Of a stretch of DNA of 64,000 bases, positions 40,902-49,963 are shown one piece after another. The DNA is taken from assembly GCF_010730055.1 (NCBI RefSeq), contig NZ_AP022575.1, positions 4,402,001-4,466,000 of the forward strand, read 5' to 3'. Within the stretch, counting starts at the first letter, position 1. The number at the start of each line of letters is the position of its first letter. The translations under genes and the position numbers were made by a program. Origin of the DNA: Mycobacterium shinjukuense. GTDB taxonomy: Bacteria > Actinomycetota > Actinomycetes > Mycobacteriales > Mycobacteriaceae. Below the pieces are notes generated by a model. The model made no database searches. It was not told the origin of the DNA and saw only the letters and a program-made list of their open reading frames with translations.

Positions 40902-42181
40902 GCATCCACGAAAGCCGCCGCCAACACCTGGTTTTGGTGGACACCTACGGGCCGTCGGCGTCTCGGCTGGCGCCAGCGTTTCAGGCCGCCGGCTACCTGC
41001 CCATCAGGGTGCAAAGCACACCCGAGACGCCCCGGCTGTACCGCAACTGCCCCGATCCGTTCCGCTATACCTTCGAGTTCATCCACCGCGGCTCGGTGGC
41101 GGAGACGGTGAACGCTATCCTGCCGTTTCACCCGGTCGCGGTCATCGCGGGCTGCGACCATGGTGTCGAGCTGGCCGATGCGCTCAGCGAAGCCCTGCAC
41201 CCGTTGACCGGCGCGCCCACCAACGGCACCGCGCTGAGCGCGGCGCGGCGCGACAAGTACCTCATGATCGAGCGGATCAAGGAATGCGGACTGCGCGGGG
41301 CTCGACAAATCACGGTGCACAGCGAAGACCAACTGTGGGAATGGCACACCCGCCTGGGTGGCATGGCCATCCTCAAACCGCTGCGCAGCGCCGCCAATGA
41401 CGGGGTCAGCTGGTGTCGCACGCCCGAGGATTCCATCCGGGCTTTTCGCCGACTCAACGGCAGGACGAATGTCGTCAACCTGCCCAACGACGGTGTGGTG
41501 GCCCAGGAGTACCTGATCGGCGCGGAATACCTGGTCAACACGGTGAGTCGGGAAGGCCTGCATCACGTCTGCGACATCTGGAAAACACACCGCATCAGCG
41601 CCAACGGGGTGGCCGACCTGGTGGTGGCGTGCCACCTGTTGCCGTTCCGTGGGGAGGTCCAGGATCGGCTGGTGCCCTACGCCCTTGATGTGCTCGATGC
41701 CCTCGACATCCGTTACGGGGCAGCGCATATCGAGATCAAGATGACTCCCGACGGGCCCTGCCTGGTCGAAGTCGGTGCTCGGGTCGCAGGCCAGGACCTG
41801 CCCGGCTACACCGCCATGGCGACCGGGGAATCCCAGATTGAGTGGTTGGTGGACGCCTACACCGACCCCGACCGGTTCAGGCAACGCCATGGCCGGCCCT
41901 ATGAGCTTGTCCGCAGTGTCGCCTGGGCGCTGATGGTCGCGCCGCGCAGCGGCGTGCTGGCCTGCTACCGCGGGTTGGATGCCATCAAAGCATTGGAAAG
42001 TTTTTATGAGATGCGGCTTTTGGTGCAACCCGGGCAACGGCTGCACCGCACGATCGACGACAGCACCTATCCGGTGTCGCTGACGCTGATGCACGAGGTC
42101 GACGAAATACTCCTTCGCGACCTTGCGACGCTGCGCTATCTCGACGGCGAAGGCTTCTATGAGCTCACCGATGGCCCCTAG
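40898..42181 (+). CDS. ATP-grasp ligase 1
   Basis: The 427-aa protein has a PreATP-grasp N-terminus (LVLVDTYGPSASRLAPAF), ATP-grasp signatures (R-R-D-K-Y-L-M near 125, AILKPLRSAANDGVSW, VVAQEYLIGAEYLVNTVSR, AHIEIKMTPDGPCLVEVGAR) and a C-terminal beta-rich domain. It resembles carboxylate-amine ligases of the BacD/L-amino-acid ligase type, which join two amino or hydroxy acids through an acyl phosphate. GTG 40898 continues the 4-nt overlap pattern. The substrates are unknown. Confidence 0.85.
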   Translation: MSIHESRRQHLVLVDTYGPSASRLAPAFQAAGYLPIRVQSTPETPRLYRNCPDPFRYTFEFIHRGSVAETVNAILPFHPVAVIAGCDHGVELADALSEALHPLTGAPTNGTALSAARRDKYLMIERIKECGLRGARQITVHSEDQLWEWHTRLGGMAILKPLRSAANDGVSWCRTPEDSIRAFRRLNGRTNVVNLPNDGVVAQEYLIGAEYLVNTVSREGLHHVCDIWKTHRISANGVADLVVACHLLPFRGEVQDRLVPYALDVLDALDIRYGAAHIEIKMTPDGPCLVEVGARVAGQDLPGYTAMATGESQIEWLVDAYTDPDRFRQRHGRPYELVRSVAWALMVAPRSGVLACYRGLDAIKALESFYEMRLLVQPGQRLHRTIDDSTYPVSLTLMHEVDEILLRDLATLRYLDGEGFYELTDGP

Positions 42182-42208
42182 TCCGTTCGTCCTGGAAGGT
42201 TCAACGTC

Positions 42209-43525
42209 GTGATCGTCGTGCTGTCCGCATGCCGTCCTCGGTTGGAAGATCACCTCACCAAACGGGGTGAGGAGATCATCGCGATAATTCCCGAAAGCAT
42301 CCGTGAAGCACGGGAATCCGCTCATCCCGGGTATCCGATCCGGACCGTCGAGCACTTCGATGACTACACGACGCTCGCCGGCCTCGCGGTTGAACTCGAA
42401 GCGCTCGGCGTGACCGCGGTCGCCACCATCGACGAACCCTGCGTTCGGGCCGCCGCCTTCCTGCGAGGCTTACTGGACGTTCCCGGGCAGGACCACAACA
42501 GCGCGGTCGCGTGCACTGACAAGTGGATGATGAAGCGGCGCTTGAGCGCGGCGGGCATCCCGGTGGCCGAGCACCGACTGGTGCGAAATGCGTGGCAAAT
42601 CCGCGCATTCCTCGACGAAACGGCCGCCGACATCGTCGTCAAGCCGCGCTACGGATTCGCCACCATCAACACCCATCGAGTCAGCCGGGACAACGTCGAG
42701 CAACTGGCATCGGCGGGCGCGTTCGATCCGCCGGCAGGACTTCCGGAATGGATCCACGCGACGTCTCTGGTGGCCGACATCGGACGGGTCGGCTGTCTGG
42801 CCGAGCGCTTCGTCGACGTTGTCGGCGAGTACCACTGCGAGCTGCTGCGCCACGAAGATGCGGAGGTGCACTGCCTGGCGGCCCGCTATTTCACGCCCGT
42901 GCTGTCCAACCACGCCTACGGGTCGGTGTTCTTGGACCCCGATTCCGATGAGGCGATCCGGGTATGCGAGCTGACCCGCGCGGCCGCGTCGGCGTTGGGC
43001 CTCACCCACGGATTCGGGCACTGCGAGATCTTGCGCGACCGAGACGGTAGATGGCTGTTGGGGGAGTTCGCCGCTCGGCCCGGCGGTCTGTTGATACCCC
43101 GCACCCTGCAACTCACCTACGGCGTCGACAACCTGGACCTGTTGGCCGACCAGCTCGTCGGGCGCCGACCCCGCACCGTCGCCGCGCCGCGGGGCGCGTT
43201 TGCGTGGGCGACCATCCCGGTCACCGGTTCGGGCATTATCACCGGCATGCCCGACGAAAAGGATGTGCTCAATCTGCCGGGGGTGATCGAGGCGCAGATC
43301 GTGCTGCGAAACGGGGACTCGACCGGCGATCTGCACGCCGCGCTGACGCACGCCGCCTATGTCGTGTGCCGCGGAGAGGATCCCGAGCAGGCCGAGACGT
43401 TGGCCCGACAGGTTCAGCACCGATGCCGCATCGACGTGGAGCAACAACCGCTAGTCGAGCAGGCCTTGTCGCATCGCCTCGGCGACCGCGGCGGCGCGAT
43501 CGCTGACGCCGAGCTTCTCGTATAG
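42209..43525 (+). CDS. ATP-grasp ligase 2, overlapping narL antisense
   Basis: The 438-aa protein begins with a Rossmann-like MIVVLSACRPRLEDHLTKRG, then A-C-T-D-K-W-M-M-K-R-R, A-D-I-V-V-K-P-R-Y-G-F-A, ERFVDVVGEYHCELLRHEDA and GHCEILRDRDGRWLLGEFAA, all ATP-grasp ligase features. It follows ligase 1 by 27 nt with a GGAAGG site, so it belongs to the operon. Its last 25 codons (43451-43525) overlap the 3' end of narL on the opposite strand, and that tail has no family match. A second ligase implies a second coupling step or a branch. Confidence 0.85.
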   Translation: MIVVLSACRPRLEDHLTKRGEEIIAIIPESIREARESAHPGYPIRTVEHFDDYTTLAGLAVELEALGVTAVATIDEPCVRAAAFLRGLLDVPGQDHNSAVACTDKWMMKRRLSAAGIPVAEHRLVRNAWQIRAFLDETAADIVVKPRYGFATINTHRVSRDNVEQLASAGAFDPPAGLPEWIHATSLVADIGRVGCLAERFVDVVGEYHCELLRHEDAEVHCLAARYFTPVLSNHAYGSVFLDPDSDEAIRVCELTRAAASALGLTHGFGHCEILRDRDGRWLLGEFAARPGGLLIPRTLQLTYGVDNLDLLADQLVGRRPRTVAAPRGAFAWATIPVTGSGIITGMPDEKDVLNLPGVIEAQIVLRNGDSTGDLHAALTHAAYVVCRGEDPEQAETLARQVQHRCRIDVEQQPLVEQALSHRLGDRGGAIADAELLV

Positions 43526-44101
43526 CCGTTGCACATGGGTCTTGACCGTCGAGGGCGCCACATACAACTCGGCCGCGATCGCGGGGATGCTTTGCCCGCG
43601 GGCAATGCGATTGAGGACCTCGCGTTCGCGTGTGCTCAGCGTCGGCGCCGTAGGCGCCGCGCGCTGCCGGATCTCCCCGGCGAGGCCCCCGACCAGCGAA
43701 GGCGCCACCACGTCGCGGCCTTTGGCGCAATCGAGCACCGCCTTGACGATCTCGGTGCGCGTCGAATCTTTCAGCAGGAATCCGGCGGCACCTTGTTGCA
43801 GCGCCTGGTAGACGATCGCCGATTCGTCGTGCGCCGAGATCAGCAGCACCCGCGTCGGCAACTCGTTGCTTCGCACCGCCGCCGCGACCTGTGCCCCGTC
43901 CATCCCGGGCATGCGGTAGTCCAGCAACGCGACGTCGGGCACGTGCGCCTTGATCAACTCCAGCGCGGTCGCGCCGTCGTCGGCCTCGCCGACAACGCTC
44001 ACCACGCCGCTCAACGACAGCGCACGCACAACGCCTTCGCGAAACAGCGGGTGATCATCGCCGACCACCACACGGACTTTTTCGGGCTTGGGATTGCTCA
44101 T
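43451..44101 (-). CDS. narL: NarL/FixJ-type response regulator (Rv0844c)
   Basis: The 216-aa protein has a receiver domain with acidic G-D-D-H-P-L-F, phosphoacceptor Asp in ALLDYRMPGMDG and a K-D switch lysine, and a LuxR-type HTH (T-L-S-T-R-E-R-E-V-L-N to S-T-V-K-T-H-V-Q-R-L-Y). It is divergent from its likely partner kinase. Its 3' end overlaps ATP-grasp ligase 2 by 75 nt, so convergent transcription from the biosynthetic cluster could interfere with it. Confidence 0.93.
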   Translation of the reverse strand: MSNPKPEKVRVVVGDDHPLFREGVVRALSLSGVVSVVGEADDGATALELIKAHVPDVALLDYRMPGMDGAQVAAAVRSNELPTRVLLISAHDESAIVYQALQQGAAGFLLKDSTRTEIVKAVLDCAKGRDVVAPSLVGGLAGEIRQRAAPTAPTLSTREREVLNRIARGQSIPAIAAELYVAPSTVKTHVQRLYEKLGVSDRAAAVAEAMRQGLLD

Positions 44102-44348
44102 TTAGGGCCGACCATGGCGACGAGTTTAGCCGGTTGTGGCAAAGACCCGTTAACACTTGAGGGACGACACGATGGGTATGTTGACAGTTTGCTCTGAGGG
44201 ACTGCCGTGCTCGCGGACGGGACGGCTTGGAAGCTTGTTGGCACTTCTCGGTGCGCCGGACAGAAGCCGGAAGGTGGATCGGTCGGGCGCGCACCCGCAA
44301 TGCAGGCAAACCCGGCATCGCGACGGGCGCCGTGAGTACGGTGATCCT

Positions 44349-45569
44349 GTGGTGGTGACCAGCGACGTAGAACTGGATCGGGTGCGCCGGCTGCACCAGA
44401 TGCGCTCCTACCGGATCGGCTCGGTGTTGCGAATTGGCGTGGTGGTGTTCATGGTCGCCGCCATGCTGGTCGGAACCCGCCGGTCCGAATGGCCCCAGCA
44501 AATTGTGCTGATTGTGATCTACGCGTTCACCGCACTGTGTGCCCTTCTGTTGGCGTTTTCGTCATTTCGGCGATGGGTGGGGCTGGGCCCATTGGACGGG
44601 ATGCGCCGATTCGAGCCGTTCGCTTTCACGGCCATCGACGTGGTCGCCTTGACCGGCTTTCAGCTGCTGTCCACCGATGGGATCTATCCGCTGCTGATCA
44701 TGACGTTGCTGCCGGTGCTGGTGGGTCTGGACATCTCGTCGCGACGGGCGGCGGTGGTGCTGGCCTTTACGCTCGTCGGATTCGCCGTCGCGGTGATCCA
44801 AGACCCGGTGATGGTGCGCGCGATCGGATGGCCGGAAGCGATTTTCCGGTTCGTGCTCTACACGTTTCTGAGCGCCACGGCGCTGGTGGTGGTCCGCATC
44901 GAGGAACGCCATACCCACTCGGTCGCCGGTCTGAGCGCCTTGCGGGAGGAGTTGCTTGCCCAGACGATGACGGCTTCGGAGGTCCTGCAGCGCCGGATTT
45001 CGGAATCCATTCACGATGGACCGTTGCAAGATGTGTTGGCCGCGCGTCAAGAACTGGTCGAGTTGGATACCGCCAACCCCGGCGATGAGCGGGTCGAACG
45101 TGCACTGGCCGCGCTGCACAGCGCGTCGGAACGATTGCGGCAGGCCACTTTCGAGCTGCACCCCGCCGTGCTGGAGCAGGTCGGGTTGGGCGCAGCGGTG
45201 GAGCAACTGGCCGCTTTCACCGCGAAGCGTTCGGGCATCAAGATCACCACCGACATCGACTACCCGGTCCGTAGCGACATCGACCCCATCGCGTTCGGTG
45301 TGGCTCGTGAGCTGCTGTCCAACGTGGTGCAGCATTCCCAGGCCCACAACGCCTCGGTCACCCTCGGGATCACCGATGCGAGGTGCGTCCTGAGCGTGGC
45401 GGACGACGGTGTGGGCATCCGTGGGGACACCATGGCTCGCCGCTTGGGTGAGGGACACATCGGCCTGGCGTCGCATCGGGCCCGTGTCGATGCCGCCGGT
45501 GGAACGTTCGTGTTCCTCGACTCACCGGCGGGCACCCATGTCTGCGTGGAGCTTCCGCTTCAGCGTTGA
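44349..45569 (+). CDS. Sensor histidine kinase (Rv0845-like)
   Basis: The 406-aa protein has five or so membrane helices (about 25-170), then a HisKA_3 dimerisation domain with phosphoacceptor His in RRISESIHDGPLQDVL, and an HATPase domain with E-L-L-S-N-V-V-Q-H-S-Q-A and D-D-G-V-G-I. It is the NarX/DesK class that pairs with NarL-type regulators; narL is divergent next to it. GTG 44349 follows TACGGT (44337-44342) by six nt, indicating a leaderless start; the frame is open upstream but lacks a domain there. Confidence 0.88.
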   Translation: MVVTSDVELDRVRRLHQMRSYRIGSVLRIGVVVFMVAAMLVGTRRSEWPQQIVLIVIYAFTALCALLLAFSSFRRWVGLGPLDGMRRFEPFAFTAIDVVALTGFQLLSTDGIYPLLIMTLLPVLVGLDISSRRAAVVLAFTLVGFAVAVIQDPVMVRAIGWPEAIFRFVLYTFLSATALVVVRIEERHTHSVAGLSALREELLAQTMTASEVLQRRISESIHDGPLQDVLAARQELVELDTANPGDERVERALAALHSASERLRQATFELHPAVLEQVGLGAAVEQLAAFTAKRSGIKITTDIDYPVRSDIDPIAFGVARELLSNVVQHSQAHNASVTLGITDARCVLSVADDGVGIRGDTMARRLGEGHIGLASHRARVDAAGGTFVFLDSPAGTHVCVELPLQR

Positions 45570-45598
45570 CCCGACGCCGCCCGCTGGGAAGCCGGCCG

Positions 45599-47236
45599 TC
45601 ACAGCGTGTAGTCCAGGCGGGTCATCATCCCGGCCGCGAGGTGATAGGTGTTGTGGCAGTGCATCACCCAGGTGCCCGGATTGTTGGCGACCAGGACCGC
45701 GCTGAGTTTCTGCTTCGGCAGCACGATGACGGTGTCCTTGCGAGCACCGAGGGTGCCGTCGGACTTGATCAGTTGGAAGGTGTGGCCGTGCAGGTGAATT
45801 GGGTGAAACATCATGGTGGCGTTGGCAAACGTTAGGGTTGGGCGTTGGCCTGGACGTACGTGCAACGGTGTGGTCTTGCTGTAAGGCTCGCCGTTGATCG
45901 TCCAGTCGTACTTCGCCATGGTGCCGCCCAGCACCACCGGAAGGTCGAGGTTGGGTTCGGGTCGACCCAGGTTGGCGGTGGTGGCGGCGGTGAACATCCC
46001 GACGGTTCCCACCAGTTTGGTGAGCTCGGCCGGACGAAACTGCGGGTCGGGCGGGCGACCGGCGCCGGTGGACAGCAACGCGCGCGCCAGGGCGTTTTTG
46101 CCTTCCGCGACCGCGACCAGTGGGAAGACACCGTCGGCGGCGGTCACGATGACGTCGTATCGTTCGGCCATGCCGACCAGTAGGGCGTCGACCCGGGTGG
46201 GAATCACCGGGTAGCCATCGGTGTGGGTGACCGTCATCGAATGCCCGGCCAAAGCGATGCGGAACGCGGTATCGGATGCGGCATTGATGATCCGTATCCG
46301 GATTCGCTGGCGTGGCTTGGCGCTGAACGAACTGGCGGCCACCGGAATTCGCCCGTTGATCAGATAGTACGGGTAAGCGATATCCCCGGCGTCGCCGCCG
46401 AGCAAGTCGCTGCGGCCAACTTCGCCTTCGGGCATGCCTGGCATCCCGGTCGTCGGGGTTGTCTCCGGCGCCGTGGTGGTCGCGCCTGTCGTGGTGGTCG
46501 TGGTGGTGGTGGTGGGTGCAGTCCTGGTCGTCGTGGCTTCCGGGGTGGTGGTCGGCGGGGGCAAGGTCTCGGTGCCGGGTTTGTTGGGGTTGGTCAGCTC
46601 GTCGTAGAGCTGTTGCGGGCTCTTGCCCACGCCGTCGGTCCAATCATCAAGGATGACAATCCATTCGGCGTCGTAGCGGACCGGCTCGTTCGGATCATCG
46701 ACGATGACCGGTAGATACAGGCCCGTGTCGGCGTCCAGGCCGGTGTGCGGATGGGCCCAGTAGGTGCCCGGCTCGGGCACCGAGAACCGATAGGTGAAGG
46801 CCTGACCGGCCTCGATGTTCGGGGTGGCGGGCATGGCCCCGTCCATGTCGTTGCGCAGCGCGATGCCGTGCCAATGCACCGACGTCGGATGGTCGAGCCG
46901 GTTGGTCACCGTGACGACGAGCTCGTCACCGATGGTGGCCCGGATCAGCGGGCCTGGGATCGAGTGCCCGTAGGCCAGCGTGGTTGCGAGCGGCCCGCCC
47001 AGGTCGATCGTCGCCTGCTGGGGGGTCAGGTTGGCGGTGACCGTCCGTCCACTGTGCGGCCGGGCCGCCTCGGCCGCGGCAATCGCGGCGGCCATCGCGG
47101 CGGCACCCGATGGCGGGCTTTTGGATTGGCTGCACGAGGCCAGTGCGACGCCCCCGGCGATGCCGGCGAGGATGAAGCCGCGCCTGTTGAGCCGCATGGT
47201 GTTGGAGGGGCTACCGCTTGTCGGCACTGCCGGCAT
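45599..47236 (-). CDS. mmcO: Multicopper oxidase, Tat-exported lipoprotein
   Basis: The 545-aa protein has a Tat signal (L-N-R-R-G-F-I-L-A-G) ending in lipobox A-L-A-S-C and the copper-ligand motifs HWHGIAL, H-P-H-T-G, HPIHLHGH and HCHNTYHLAAGM. Mtb MmcO oxidises Cu(I) and protects from copper. ATG 47236 is chosen for its AGGAG site and for matching the Mtb N-terminus. Between DPNKP and GMPEGE (about residues 225-272) it carries a Thr/Pro-rich insert of about 45 residues, including runs of up to nine threonines, not present in Mtb Rv0846c as I recall. No lpqS gene is adjacent. Confidence 0.93.
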   Translation of the reverse strand: MPAVPTSGSPSNTMRLNRRGFILAGIAGGVALASCSQSKSPPSGAAAMAAAIAAAEAARPHSGRTVTANLTPQQATIDLGGPLATTLAYGHSIPGPLIRATIGDELVVTVTNRLDHPTSVHWHGIALRNDMDGAMPATPNIEAGQAFTYRFSVPEPGTYWAHPHTGLDADTGLYLPVIVDDPNEPVRYDAEWIVILDDWTDGVGKSPQQLYDELTNPNKPGTETLPPPTTTPEATTTRTAPTTTTTTTTTGATTTAPETTPTTGMPGMPEGEVGRSDLLGGDAGDIAYPYYLINGRIPVAASSFSAKPRQRIRIRIINAASDTAFRIALAGHSMTVTHTDGYPVIPTRVDALLVGMAERYDVIVTAADGVFPLVAVAEGKNALARALLSTGAGRPPDPQFRPAELTKLVGTVGMFTAATTANLGRPEPNLDLPVVLGGTMAKYDWTINGEPYSKTTPLHVRPGQRPTLTFANATMMFHPIHLHGHTFQLIKSDGTLGARKDTVIVLPKQKLSAVLVANNPGTWVMHCHNTYHLAAGMMTRLDYTL

Positions 47237-47276
47237 TGACCGCTCCTCGTCTTCGTCGATTTCGTGCCCGGCGTCT

Positions 47277-47295
47277 TACACCCTGCTCAGGTATG
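47277..47295. promoter_or_regulatory. Candidate copper (RicR/CsoR-like) operator upstream of mmcO
   Basis: TACACCCTGCTCAGGTATG is an imperfect palindrome (ACCCTG-CTC-AGGT; both ends TAC/GTA-like) 41 nt upstream of the mmcO start. mmcO belongs to the RicR regulon in Mtb. Assignment is by position and symmetry only. Confidence 0.4.
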
Positions 47296-47362
47296 CGGTA
47301 GATGGCAACCAGGAACCTTGCCGCGCGTTCGCCGCGCGGACGTCGCCGCATTCTCTGCTGCT

Positions 47363-47578
47363 GGTGTGCGGTGCGCGCGGTGTACGTTCCCTGGTGTCTC
47401 AGCTGCACGCGTTCCGGTGCCGGGGATGTGTGATGTGCCTGCCTACGCGCGACAACGGTGGCCTGTCGCTGTGAGGCGGGCACTTTGTCTATCGGTCAGT
47501 TCCGGGTACACGTGGGGCCGATGAGGAAGGTGCGACGCCTGGAGCGGTCTGTCAGCACACCCAGACCCGAGGCGAACT
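47363..47578 (+). repeat. Dispersed hairpin element, copy 2
   Basis: It shares GGTGCGCGCGGTGTACGTTCC, TGCACGCGTTCCGG, the stem GTGCCTGCCT...AGGCGGGCAC (47437-47485) and TTCCGGGTACACGTGGG with GAGGAAGGTGCGACGCC, then GGTCTGTCAGCACACC. It occupies most of the gene-free stretch between mmcO and the SDR gene (47237-47597). Confidence 0.85.
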
Positions 47579-47597
47579 TATGGGCGGAGCTAGCCGG

Positions 47598-48431
47598 CTA
47601 ATGCCTCCACCCGTGGGCGGCCTGCTCGTCAAAAGTCCGGTCGATGCGCTCGAACCTGCGCCGGATGGAGGCGCGCGAGGCGTGGTGCGGAAGGATGTAG
47701 AGGCGGTTGGCCAGGATTGCATCGGCCGTCAATCGGGCTACGGCGTCAACGCTGAGGCTGTCGTCCTGCTGTGGGAGTGGCCCCAGTGTGTTCGTCACAC
47801 CCGGGGCCGAGGGTCCGCCGTCTGCACCACGGATTCGTCCGGAGTTGGCGACCAGGTTGGTTTCGATGACCATCGGGCACAGCACCGACACTCCGATGCC
47901 ATGGGCCTTGACCTCGCGGGCCAGCGTCTCGGCGAGGCCGACGACGCCGTACTTGGCGACGCCATATGCCCCGAGGCCGGCGTTGGGTACCAGGCCGGCG
48001 AAGGACGCGGTGAACACGACATGCCCGCCGGCGCCCTGCTCGAGCAGCCGCGGCAAGAATGCCTCGACGGTATGAATCGAGCCCCACAGGTCGACATCGA
48101 TGACAAAGCGCCAATCGTCGTGCGTCATGTCCGCGAGCGCGCCCGCGACGACCACGCCGGCATTGCTGAATACGATCTCGACCCGGCCCAGCAGGCGGAA
48201 TGCGTCATCGGCGAGCTGGCTGACCTGGTCCAGCTGGCGGACGTCACACCCGAGGTCGTGGGCCTCAAACCCGTTGGTGCGCAACCCCGTCACCGCCCGC
48301 TCAAGCCCAGGCTGGTCAACGTCTGCGAGCACCACCCTGGCCCCGCGGCGGGCCAACTCGGTGGCGGTGGCCAAACCGATGCCGCTGGCTCCGCCGGTGA
48401 CCACCGCCCCGCGGCCGGCAAATCCGTCCAT
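47598..48431 (-). CDS. Short-chain dehydrogenase (Rv0851c-like)
   Basis: The 277-aa classical SDR has V-T-G-G-A-S-G-I-G, A-D-V-D cofactor loop (NAD preference from the Asp), S-N-A-G, catalytic Ser in FTASFAGLVPNAG, Y-G-V-A-K and a C-terminal IRRRFERIDRTFDEQAA tail conserved in Rv0851c. ATG 48431 (MDGFAGRGAVVTGG) is the conserved start. The substrate is unknown. Confidence 0.9.
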   Translation of the reverse strand: MDGFAGRGAVVTGGASGIGLATATELARRGARVVLADVDQPGLERAVTGLRTNGFEAHDLGCDVRQLDQVSQLADDAFRLLGRVEIVFSNAGVVVAGALADMTHDDWRFVIDVDLWGSIHTVEAFLPRLLEQGAGGHVVFTASFAGLVPNAGLGAYGVAKYGVVGLAETLAREVKAHGIGVSVLCPMVIETNLVANSGRIRGADGGPSAPGVTNTLGPLPQQDDSLSVDAVARLTADAILANRLYILPHHASRASIRRRFERIDRTFDEQAAHGWRH

Positions 48432-48747
48432 GCAGTGCACCCTATTCAGGCAGCCACCCGCGCCGACGGGCAGGGTGAACAGCAACTCGCTGCGCGAGGG
48501 TGAATCTGACGACGTCCCAAGCGCGTGTCGCGTCGTGGCATTCACAGTCGGCGCCTCGGCTGACCGCGATCGGCCGTTTCCCCGGTGAGTCGGGGCGAGG
48601 CGCACGGCGGCCTCGGCGGTCAGCGCCTGCGGCAGACGCCGGTGGTGGGGGTTTCCGGCCCGGACGCCCATCCCGCCCGGGTTGAGTGTCCAGCGCCGTC
48701 GTTTACTGGTCGTGGGCGGCACCGGATCGGATCGAGCGGAGCATCAT

Positions 48748-49896
48748 ATGCGGGAGACAGTCATCGTCGAGGCCGTGCGCACCCCGGTGGGGAAACGCAA
48801 CGGGGGTTTATCCGGGATGCATGCCGCCGACCTGTCCGCGGTGGTCCTCAACGAACTGGTGGAGCGTGCCGGCATTCGGCCGGAGATCGTCGATGACGTG
48901 ATCTGGGGCTGTGTCTCCCAGGTCGGCGACCAGTCGAGCAACATCGGCCGCTACGCGGTCCTGGCGGCCGGCTGGCCCGAGAGCATCCCCGCAACCACGG
49001 TCAACCGGGCCTGTGGATCAAGCCAGCAGGCCCTCGACTTCGCGGTGCACGCGGTCATGTCGGGCCAACAGGATGTCGTGGTGGCCGGCGGTGTCGAGGT
49101 CATGAGCCGAGTTCCGCTGGGCGCGGCCCGGTCGACCGGGATGCCCTACGGTCCGAAAGTCCTTGCCCGCTATGGCGATTTCCCCTTCAACCAGGGGATA
49201 TCGGCGGAGCTGATCGCCAAGAAATGGGGATTTTCGCGCGTTCAGCTCGACGAGTACTCGGTGTTGTCCCATGAACGGGCCGCCGCGGCTCAGGACAGCG
49301 GCGCCTTCACCGATCAGATCGTCCCTGTCTTCGTCGATGACGCGACGGTCGTCGTCGCGGACGAGGGTGTGCGGCGCGAGACCAGCGTCGAGAAGCTGGC
49401 GGCGCTGAAGCCCGCGTTCGTCGACGACGGGGTTATCCACGCGGGCAATTCCTCGCAAATCTCCGACGGCGCGGCCGCGCTGCTGGTGACCACCTCGGCG
49501 TTAGCGCTCGAGCTGGGGTTGACGCCGATGGTGCGCTACCGGGCGGGCGCGGTCACCGGGGCGGATCCGGTGCTCATGCTCACCGGTCCCATTCCGGCGA
49601 CCGCGAAGGTGCTGATCAAGGCCGGTGTTGCGCTGGCGGAGGTGGGCGTGTTCGAGGTCAACGAGGCTTTTGCGCCGGTGCCGCTGGCCTGGCTTGCCGA
49701 AACCGGAGCCGATCCGCGCCGTCTGAATCCGTTGGGCGGGGCCATCTCCCTGGGCCATCCGTTGGGCGCGTCCGGTGCGGTGCTGATGACCCGCATGGTG
49801 CATCACATGCGCGACAACGGGATTCGCTACGGGCTGCAGACGATGTGTGAGGGCGGCGGCACCGCTAACGCCACCGTGGTCGAGCTGGTGACCTGA
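48748..49896 (+). CDS. Acetyl-CoA acyltransferase (thiolase)
   Basis: The 382-aa thiolase has the acyl-accepting Cys89 in NRACGSSQQA, G-G-V-E-V-M-S-R, F-E-V-N-E-A-F-A-P-V, the histidine in GGAISLGHPLGASGAV and the C-terminal C-E-G-G-G motif. It performs thiolytic cleavage or condensation in beta-oxidation of fatty acids or sterol side chains. ATG 48748 (MRETVIVEAVRTPVGKRNGG) is the family start. It is divergent from the SDR gene. Confidence 0.92.
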   Translation: MRETVIVEAVRTPVGKRNGGLSGMHAADLSAVVLNELVERAGIRPEIVDDVIWGCVSQVGDQSSNIGRYAVLAAGWPESIPATTVNRACGSSQQALDFAVHAVMSGQQDVVVAGGVEVMSRVPLGAARSTGMPYGPKVLARYGDFPFNQGISAELIAKKWGFSRVQLDEYSVLSHERAAAAQDSGAFTDQIVPVFVDDATVVVADEGVRRETSVEKLAALKPAFVDDGVIHAGNSSQISDGAAALLVTTSALALELGLTPMVRYRAGAVTGADPVLMLTGPIPATAKVLIKAGVALAEVGVFEVNEAFAPVPLAWLAETGADPRRLNPLGGAISLGHPLGASGAVLMTRMVHHMRDNGIRYGLQTMCEGGGTANATVVELVT

Positions 49897-49963
49897 GCCG
49901 AGTGGTCTCGGTCGTCAGTTCGTCGCGGGACGGAACCGCGGTGACCCCGCATGCGGCCGCGGT

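Noticed and set aside
40763..42355. 530-codon minus-strand ORF opposite SDR and ATP-grasp 1
   Set aside because: Antisense shadow; no SD, no domain, and coding evidence is strong on the plus strand.
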